Origin: DATHVI01 sp035461385
Lineage (GTDB): Bacteria; Actinomycetota; Thermoleophilia; Solirubrobacterales; 70-9
Length of the DNA: 30,172 nt
Assembly: GCA_035461385.1 (NCBI GenBank)
Contig: DATHVI010000080.1
Coordinates: 1 to 30,172, forward strand
Direction of reading: 5' to 3'
Position numbers and translations under genes: made by a program. This document shows, in pieces, positions 24,769 to 30,172 of this stretch. Numbering within the stretch: position 1 is the stretch's first letter; each line of letters starts with the position of its first letter. The notes under the pieces are model-generated. The model saw only the letters and a list, made by a program, of their open reading frames with translations. It had not been told where the DNA came from and did not search any database.

Positions 24769-25148
24769 TTGCCCGATTGGACGAAGAAGAGTTTCGACGA
24801 CCTCCGCGACGTAAGTCCGGAGGATGTTCACATCCAGTGGCGGTTCGCGCGCGAGGTTCTGGGAATCTCCAGAGCTTGGCGTGAGCCGCTTCACCTACGA
24901 GCCAGGCGCCCGAATGCCGTGGGGTCACCGGCACCGCGAGCAGGAGGAGGCCTACGTCGTGGTCGGCGGTTCCGGTCGTGCCAAGCTCGATGACGAAGTG
25001 GTCGAGCTCTCGGAGTGGGACGTTCTGCGCGTCGCTCCTGCGGTGGTCCGATCGTTCGAGGCCGGCCCGGACGGTCTTGACGTCATTTGCATCGGGTCGC
25101 AGGCCCGATGGTGGCGACACCGAGCGGTTCGACGACCCCTGGACCTGA
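24769..25148 (+). pseudogene. Cupin-domain protein, disrupted by two frameshifts
   Basis: Three frames carry consecutive pieces of one cupin. Piece 1, from TTG 24769, reads MPDWTKKSFDDLRDVSPEDV..FAREVL. Piece 2, from about 24861 and one base further on, reads LGVSRFTYEPGARMPWGHRH..EEAYVVVGGSGRAKLDDEVVEL, with the metal-binding HRH..E cupin motif. Piece 3, from about 25104, again one base on, reads DGGDTERFDDPWT and stops at TGA 25146-25148. Each junction fits a single extra base. Removing both would give about 125 residues, normal for this small cupin family. Either the gene is dead or the assembly has two base errors; codon content within each piece is otherwise normal. Confidence 0.75.
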
Positions 25149-25324
25149 TCGACTCCTCCCAATGTGGGAGCCAGGGTTGGCGGCGACTGGCCCGCCCTCC
25201 GCTTCGCACAGAGGAGGCGGCCGCTCGTCCGGAGCGGCAACCAGCGACACCACGACCCAGACGCCCCGCTCTCGAGGGTTCCCGACCGCCTCGGGCCGCT
25301 ATGCCTGACGGCCGGTCAGGACCC

Positions 25325-26713
25325 TCAACGCCCCGTGCTGCGCTCGAACGCGCCGATGTCCTTCTTGCGTCCGCGCTTGCGTCGGCGCTGATCCTTCTTC
25401 GGCGCGGTCGAGCGCTTCGCGTTGTTGATCGCCGGGCTCCCCTTGCGGAGCGCGATCGTCTGAGTCGGGCCGCCGTTGCGCTTGAGCTTGCCGATGCGGG
25501 GGGCGCGCAGCAGGTCGGTGGGGCGATCGAAGCCCCTGCAGTCGCTCATCCCGATGAACGAGATCAGGTTGTGGCCGAGCGAGTCGAACTCGAGGAACGC
25601 GCCCTGATCGCAATCGTTGCGCTCGCCCGACCCGAGGCGGTTCAAGGCGATCAGCGAGTTCTCGACCTCGAATGCGGCCGAGTCATTGCGGAAGAGCCCA
25701 CCGCCGCTCCCGCTCCCGTCGGCGTCGGCGTCGGCGACGTTGCGGGCGACGGTCACGGCGTTCAGGGCGATCGGGAAGTCGTCGCTTGCATGGAAGATCC
25801 CCCCGCCGGTGCCGGTCGCTTGGTTCGAGGCCACGGTGCTGTTTGCGAGCCTCGGCTTTGCAACGGTGGCGAACAACCCACCGCCGCGCCCTGAACGGTT
25901 CCCGGAGATGGTGCTGCCCGCGATTCGCAGCGGCGCCGGGCCGCTCAGGTAGACGCCGCCGCCGTCAAGCTCGCTCCGGTTCCGGGCGATCGTGGTCTCG
26001 ATGATCCGAAGCCCCGGCTTGGACGCGGAGTCATTGAAGAGCCCGCCCCCCGACCCTATGGCCGCCCGGTTGCCTGAGATCCGGCTCCGCCGGATCTCGA
26101 TCAGCGAGTCGTTCGTGTCGATCCCGCCACCACTGAAGCCGGCGTCGTTGCCCGCGACGGTGCTTCCCGTGAGGCGCAGGCCGGCGTCGTCGGCCAGCTC
26201 GATGCCTCCGCCCCGGCGGGTGGCCGAGTTGCCCGCGATCCGGCTCCCAATCACCTTGATCAGCGCCTCGGAGCGAATCCCGCCTCCGGAATCGACCCCG
26301 GTGGCGCTCCCGCCCGTGATCACCAGCTTCCGGAACCTGGTCGGCGCGCCTGCAAAGACCTCGAAGACGCGGTCGAGGCTGCCGCCGTCGACCGTTGCCC
26401 GGCCCTTGCCGGGGTGCCTGATCACGAGGGGGTGGTTCGAGATATCGAGGTCGCCGGTGATCCCGGCATCCTCGTTCGAGCCGACCCGCGTGAGCGTGTA
26501 GGGCTTGCGGCCACTGGGAAGCTCGATCACGTCCCGGCCGGGGTGGGTGCTGGCCCTCAGCACCGCCTCGCGCAGCGAGCAGTCGCGCGGCTTGCAGCCG
26601 TCGGGGGCGGGATCGCCGCGCTTGGTGACGACGAAGGTGTCGGCGGCGGCCGGGGCGGCCGCGACGAGCGCCACGAGGGCGTTCGCCGCGAGGATGAGGA
26701 CGGACCGGGCCAT
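25325..26713 (-). CDS. Secreted parallel beta-helix (pectate-lyase-like) repeat protein
   Basis: 462 residues from ATG 26713. Residues 1-24 are a signal peptide ending AAPAAADT. The motif CSLREAVLRAS at about 44-54 is the common N-cap of bacterial 'CSLREA' beta-helix surface proteins, followed by DVIELPSGRKPYTL. Residues about 110-400 repeat an Asn-ladder pattern (ITGGSATGVDSGGGI, IAGNSATRRGGGI, VAGNDAGFSGGGI, ISGNRAAIGSGGG, ISGNRSGRGGGL), one coil each. The C-terminus is basic and ends DIGAFERSTGR, which is typical. No catalytic residues are assigned, so it is more likely an adhesin or surface protein than an enzyme. It follows a methyltransferase by 9 nt. Confidence 0.87.
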   Translation of the reverse strand: MARSVLILAANALVALVAAAPAAADTFVVTKRGDPAPDGCKPRDCSLREAVLRASTHPGRDVIELPSGRKPYTLTRVGSNEDAGITGDLDISNHPLVIRHPGKGRATVDGGSLDRVFEVFAGAPTRFRKLVITGGSATGVDSGGGIRSEALIKVIGSRIAGNSATRRGGGIELADDAGLRLTGSTVAGNDAGFSGGGIDTNDSLIEIRRSRISGNRAAIGSGGGLFNDSASKPGLRIIETTIARNRSELDGGGVYLSGPAPLRIAGSTISGNRSGRGGGLFATVAKPRLANSTVASNQATGTGGGIFHASDDFPIALNAVTVARNVADADADGSGSGGGLFRNDSAAFEVENSLIALNRLGSGERNDCDQGAFLEFDSLGHNLISFIGMSDCRGFDRPTDLLRAPRIGKLKRNGGPTQTIALRKGSPAINNAKRSTAPKKDQRRRKRGRKKDIGAFERSTGR

Positions 26714-26722
26714 CGACCCGGC

Positions 26723-27577
26723 TCAGCTCCCCACCGCGCAGAGAGCCAGTCCGGGCAGCTCGTAGCCCCCGTCCGCCGCGAACCGCTCGAGCGAGTCCTC
26801 GACATCACCCAGGACCTTGGCCCGCTGCTCCTCGTCCAGCCCCCGCAGCGCGATCGCGAGCGGGCCGGCCGTGTCGGCCATGAACTCCAGGTACTCCTCG
26901 GCGTTCGGGATTGGGAAGGTGAGGTCCACCTCGCCGACCCGGACTTCCTCGAACCCGGCGCTTCGGAGCAGCCCCTTGATCCGTTCGGGGTCGGCCATCG
27001 AGAATATCCCCGGCGCGGGCGGCGGCTCCGGGGGCGGCATGTGGCCCCGCTGGATCAGGCTGATCGCGGGGATCATGAAGAAGGGGTTCTTCTCAGGCGA
27101 GCCCCAGACCGCGAGGGACACCTTGCCCCCGGGGCGCAGAACCCGCCGCGTCTCCGAGAGCGCCGCCTCGACGTCGGTCATCAGCATGTACCCGAATCGG
27201 CACAGCACCCCGTCGACCGAGTCGTCCTCGAGCTCGATTTGCGTCGCGTCGATCACCTCGTACTCGACGTCCTCGACTCCGCGCTCGGCGCCGCGCTTTC
27301 GCGCCTCATCGAGCATCGTCGGCGCGAAGTCGCTCGAGATCAGCCGGCCGTCGGCGCCGACACGCTCGGCGGCATCGAAGCCGGTGTCACCGGTTCCGGC
27401 CGCCAGCTCGAGCACGGTGTCGCCCGGCTGCGGATCGAGGTCGCGCAGCATCGCCTCGCGACAGGGCGCGGAGACCGCCTCGATCTGCTCCCGTCGACTC
27501 GCCCAGGTCGGGGCGAGCTCCTCGGCCACCTCCAGCGCGTCGAACCCCCGCGGGGTCTGGGTCGTGTTCTCGCTCAT
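26723..27577 (-). CDS. Class I SAM-dependent methyltransferase (UbiE-like)
   Basis: 284 residues from ATG 27577 with GAGGAGG at 6-nt spacing. Motif I VLELAAGTGDTGFDAAERV is at about 55-73, strand 2 ends in LISSDFAPTMLDEARKR, and DSVDGVLCRFGYMLMTDVEAAL..RRVLRPGGKVSLAVWG are motifs II and III. The layout is that of UbiE/COQ5-like small-molecule methyltransferases; the acceptor is unknown. It appears to be the first gene of a two-gene unit with the beta-helix protein, transcribed from the region following a terminator. Confidence 0.88.
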   Translation of the reverse strand: MSENTTQTPRGFDALEVAEELAPTWASRREQIEAVSAPCREAMLRDLDPQPGDTVLELAAGTGDTGFDAAERVGADGRLISSDFAPTMLDEARKRGAERGVEDVEYEVIDATQIELEDDSVDGVLCRFGYMLMTDVEAALSETRRVLRPGGKVSLAVWGSPEKNPFFMIPAISLIQRGHMPPPEPPPAPGIFSMADPERIKGLLRSAGFEEVRVGEVDLTFPIPNAEEYLEFMADTAGPLAIALRGLDEEQRAKVLGDVEDSLERFAADGGYELPGLALCAVGS

Positions 27578-27649
27578 CGTCAGCCTCCTCGTCGCGCGAC
27601 GACAGCCGCCGCATTCCGTGTCCGGGAACGACGCTACGTCCGACCGGCG

Positions 27650-27675
27650 AGAAACGAAATCGGGAGTTCTCCCGA
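27650..27675 (-). terminator. Rho-independent terminator after the HD-GYP/LuxR gene
   Basis: TCGGGAG (27660-27666) and CTCCCGA (27669-27675) form a 7-bp stem with a 2-nt nominal loop. In the minus-strand transcript the stem is followed by ATTTCGTTTC. It starts 23 nt past the stop of the upstream gene. Confidence 0.65.
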
Positions 27676-27697
27676 GTTGTGCCTGAACCGTGCCTGG

Positions 27698-29284
27698 CTA
27701 AGCCGAGGCCTGAGTGCGCGGCACGTCGGCCCACGCGATCAATCCCTGTTGGATCGCGAACAGGGTCGCTCCGGCGCGGGTCGAGACGCCGATCTTGCGG
27801 TAGGCGTTCTGGACGTGGGTGTCGGCGGTCTTGGCCGCGATCCCGAGCTCCCGGGCGACCTGCTTGGTCATCAAGCCCCTGGCGAGCAGGGCGACCACCT
27901 CGGCCTCGCGCTCGGTCAACCCCGCCGGGCGCTCAAGCCTGGGCGCGCGTTGACCGGACGCCTCGATCACCGCCGTCACGGCATCCGGGTCGAGCTTGCC
28001 CGCGCTCGCCTCGCGGACTAGCTCCGAGGCGGCAACCTCGGGCGAGAGCGCCTCGCGGTGGGCCCGCGGCTCGCGCATCGCGTGGTAGGCGTCCGCCGCC
28101 GCGAGCACCCGCGCCGCGATGGGAATCTCCGCGCCCGACGCTCCGCGGTGATAGCCGCTGCCGTCGATTCGCTCGTGATGGGCGGCGGCGGTCGGTGCGA
28201 GTTCGGCGAAGAACGGCGAAAGCGACAGCAAGCGCTCGGTCTGGTACGGGTGGAGGCGCACCTGCTCCCACTCGTCGGCGGTCAGCGGATCGGCCTTCGC
28301 CCACAGCTTCGGGTGGACGGCGACCCGCCCGAGATCGAGGAGGAGACCCGCCCGCCGGACATCGAGCACCCCGTCGGAATCGATCCGGCAGCCCTCGGCG
28401 GCGGCAGCGGCGAGCTCCGCCGCCCCGGTCGAGTGTCCGGTGAAGTACGGCGAGACGAGGTCGGTGAACGCCGCCATCGCGACCAGGGCCCGGTCGATAG
28501 CGTCACCCTCGAGCACGAGCGGTGAGCCGGGCTCGCGCTCGAGGACCTCATCCCAGGACGATCCGCCGTCCTGCGCGAGGATCTCGTCGCCGTGGTCGGC
28601 GAAGCAGCGCGCGATCTCCGGGTCGAACGCGCCGCCGGCGCGCGCACCCACCGTTCGCGCTGCCTCGTCGGGGCCCGAGAGCATGCGCTGGAGGGCCGCG
28701 TCGAACGCGACCTGCCCGATCCGGATCGGCAGCGGAATCTCGGCCTCTTTCGACCGGCCCAGAACGCCTTTTCCGTCCCAGCGCTCGACCAGGTGCGCGA
28801 GCGGGTCGATCACGTCCCGGGGCAACCCGAAGCCCTGGCCCAGCCCCTGGATCACCTCGCACATCGCGGCGAAATGGGGGCGCTGTTCCCGGGCCGCCCG
28901 CGGCAGGCGGCGCACCGCCTGGATCGCACGGACAGGAGCGGGGCGGTCGGCGTCCGGCAGCGCCCGCAGGATCCCGCCGAAGGTCTCGCGCCGGGATCCG
29001 AAGATGACCGGGTGCAGGTTCTCGACGAGGGAGCTGCCGAAGATGTCGGCGCTGACGTGCGCGTCGGTGGTGCATCCGGCGTGCGCCAGCAGCGAGCCGT
29101 AATACACCCGTCTCTCCGTCTCGCGGTCGACGTCGAGATGCTGGGCCAGCCGCGACGCGATCACGGTCGTCTGCAGCCCGTGCTCAAACGGGAACCCCAT
29201 CCCGAGGTCGCTCGCGAGGCACAGAGTCCCGACGACCTCCGCGGCGCGGAGGCGGTCCAGCGTTGCAGAGCCCTCCCGGGCCAT
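27698..29284 (-). CDS. Degenerate HD-GYP-type protein with C-terminal LuxR HTH
   Basis: 528 residues from ATG 29284. An N-terminal HD-like helical region (about 25-80, FEHGLQTTVIASRLAQHL) is followed by a second, HD-GYP-like region at about 280-420 and a LuxR-type HTH at about 456-515 (LTEREAEVVALLARGLMTKQVARELGIAAKTA..). Key metal residues are altered. The HD pair is Leu316-Asp317 (LLLDLGR, normally LLHDIGK), and the GYP motif reads SGYH at 376-379, although HHER at 369-372 persists. Normal HD-GYP domains hydrolyse cyclic di-GMP; this one more likely senses a ligand and controls DNA binding. It has its own terminator. Family is clear, activity doubtful. Confidence 0.85.
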   Translation of the reverse strand: MAREGSATLDRLRAAEVVGTLCLASDLGMGFPFEHGLQTTVIASRLAQHLDVDRETERRVYYGSLLAHAGCTTDAHVSADIFGSSLVENLHPVIFGSRRETFGGILRALPDADRPAPVRAIQAVRRLPRAAREQRPHFAAMCEVIQGLGQGFGLPRDVIDPLAHLVERWDGKGVLGRSKEAEIPLPIRIGQVAFDAALQRMLSGPDEAARTVGARAGGAFDPEIARCFADHGDEILAQDGGSSWDEVLEREPGSPLVLEGDAIDRALVAMAAFTDLVSPYFTGHSTGAAELAAAAAEGCRIDSDGVLDVRRAGLLLDLGRVAVHPKLWAKADPLTADEWEQVRLHPYQTERLLSLSPFFAELAPTAAAHHERIDGSGYHRGASGAEIPIAARVLAAADAYHAMREPRAHREALSPEVAASELVREASAGKLDPDAVTAVIEASGQRAPRLERPAGLTEREAEVVALLARGLMTKQVARELGIAAKTADTHVQNAYRKIGVSTRAGATLFAIQQGLIAWADVPRTQASA

Positions 29285-29537
29285 CGCCTGCAACCTAACA
29301 TCGCACCGCCCCGGCGCGGATCCACGATCGAGTCGTGCAGCCCGCATGGGGCAACGGGGCATAGTTGGTCCGCGGGGTTCGATCCCGTACGTGGCAGAGA
29401 TCTATGCCATGAACGCCGACGCCTCCGTTCGCGTGCAGGCGCGTGCACACACCGTGCGCCCGGTCGTCGCCCATTGGAGGCGCGCGCTGATCGATCGCTC
29501 AGACGCTCGCGACTCGTCTCTATGAAGAAGGGTCGGC
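29285..29537. other. Intergenic region between regulator and IS remnant
   Basis: No gene is supported. GGGGTTCGATCCCG near 29385 looks like a tRNA T arm but has no matching acceptor or anticodon arm. A 38-residue reading frame beginning at ATG 29409 lacks a ribosome binding site and family likeness. Confidence 0.4.
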
Positions 29538-29670
29538 TGTCAAGTGGCGGTCGATAGTTCGCGAGTCAGCCTCCTCTCAGGATCTTGGGTCGAGCAACGC
29601 TCATGTCTCTATGGCCTCCTCGGCGGAGGATCAGGCGAAATTGGAACGTTCGCTCGGGGCGCATGTCCAA
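29538..29670. repeat. Direct repeat copy 1: non-coding 3' flank of an IS110-type element
   Basis: 133 nt that recur at 30043-30172. The last 46 nt (29625-29670) are identical between copies; the rest is diverged but alignable, starting from TGTCAA. It follows the transposase stop by 9 nt. It contains a CCTCC/GGAGG hairpin and the palindrome GAACGTTC. It may hold the element end and possibly a guide (bridge) RNA, which some IS110-family members encode in their non-coding end. Confidence 0.7.
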
Positions 29671-29679
29671 AGAGGGCGG

Positions 29680-30048
29680 TCAGGCCGCCAGACGAAATGC
29701 GGCGCCTCGGGGAGCGAACTCCTCGTTCCGAGTAAGCATGTGCCAGATCGCGTGGGCGAGGCGGCGGGCGACGTCGACCTGGGCGACCTTCGCCCCGCGC
29801 TGCTTGCCGAGCCGCTTCTTCGTGCGCTGGTAGCGCTCTCGGTAGGCGGGATGGCGAAGCGCGTGCATCGTCGCCTCCAACAATGCCCAGCGCAGGTAGG
29901 TCGGGCCGTGCTTGGTCAAGGGCCCACGCCGATCGGCGTCACCCGACTGGACCACCCGTGGGCAGAGCCCGGTGTAGCCGGCGAACTTCTCGGGTGAGGG
30001 GAAGCGCTCGATCTCGCCGATCTCGGCCGAAAACGGGCTCGGTGTCAA
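29680..30048 (-). pseudogene. IS110-family transposase, C-terminal fragment
   Basis: 122 codons. EIGEIERFPSPEKFAGYTGLCPRV, RRGPLTKHGPTYLRWALLEAT and AHAIWHMLTRNEEF are the C-terminal Transposase_20 region of IS110/IS116/IS902 transposases, including its conserved Ser-bearing area in degenerate form. The whole N-terminal DEDD nuclease domain is missing. The homology breaks at about 30045, exactly where the second repeat copy begins with TTGACA (minus strand). The apparent TTG start is created by the junction. A related element therefore seems to have inserted into this gene, with its body beyond the window. Confidence 0.85.
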
Positions 30049-30172
30049 CTAGCGGTCGGTAGCTCGTCGTCCTCCTTGCGGTTTCCGGGGTGGAGCAGCG
30101 CTCATGTCGCTATGGCCTCCTCGGCGGGAGGATCAGGCGAAATTGGAACGTTCGCTCGGGGCGCATGTCCAA
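30043..30172. repeat. Direct repeat copy 2, running to the window edge
   Basis: Same orientation as copy 1, 130 nt, with one extra G at the CGGCGGGAGG position. By analogy with copy 1 the 3' end of a second IS110 transposase gene should lie just outside the window. The window stops where the two copies are still identical. Confidence 0.7.

Noticed and set aside
25149..25324. Coding potential after the cupin pseudogene
   Set aside because: The frame continuing from cupin piece 2 has Arg/Pro-rich content after the cupin end and no ribosome binding site or family likeness.
29345..29400. tRNA-like segment with GGTTCGATCCC
   Set aside because: The T-stem has mismatches beyond two pairs, and no acceptor or anticodon stem fits, so it is not called as a tRNA or attachment site.

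Overview
High-GC DNA (about 70%) with frequent GTG and TTG starts, tRNAs without encoded CCA, an ECF41-type sigma factor and a form I molybdenum-copper CO dehydrogenase cluster. This points to an actinomycetote; gene flavour suggests Thermoleophilia/Solirubrobacterales, but that placement is inference. The right edge ends inside an IS110-type repeat and may be a contig end.

Layout. 1-2.24 kb: 5' part of a secreted GH8-PKD glycoside hydrolase (-), tRNA-Leu(UAG), and a YceI-family protein (-). 2.3-12.8 kb: one long + strand aerobic CO dehydrogenase locus. The order is coxG, five small single-pass membrane proteins with a 37-residue Cys/Met peptide ORF among them, coxM, coxS, coxL (AYRCSFR, form I), coxE (VWA), a free-standing CoxL-like domain, an XdhC-YHS fusion, a MocA-like nucleotidyltransferase, and coxD (AAA+). 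Most neighbours overlap by 4 nt (GTGA or TTGA). M, S and L form the enzyme; E, D, XdhC and MocA-like are maturation candidates; G and the small membrane proteins are membrane-link candidates.

12.9-13.9 kb: tRNA-Trp, a secreted CAP-domain protein, tRNA-Gly and tRNA-Pro. 13.9-16.4 kb: ECF41 sigma factor plus its AhpD/CMD-family partner, behind a probable autoregulated promoter, and a methyltransferase. 16.6-24.2 kb: two convergent operons. The + operon holds a CDP-alcohol phosphotransferase fused to a sulfatase-type domain, a flippase-like membrane protein and a RibD-type reductase. The - operon holds an oxidoreductase, a PTPS homologue, a GT4 glycosyltransferase and a methyltransferase. Together they look like an uncharacterised pathway joining pterin/pyrimidine-type chemistry to glycosylation and membrane-linked phospho-alcohol chemistry.

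24.2-30.2 kb: a doubtful small lipoprotein, a twice-frameshifted cupin pseudogene, a secreted beta-helix protein with a methyltransferase upstream, a degenerate HD-GYP/LuxR regulator with a terminator, and IS110-family remnants flanked by a direct repeat.

The best candidates for something undescribed are the small membrane protein array with its MCMC peptide inside the cox operon, and the convergent PTPS/RibD/GT4/CDP-alcohol cluster.
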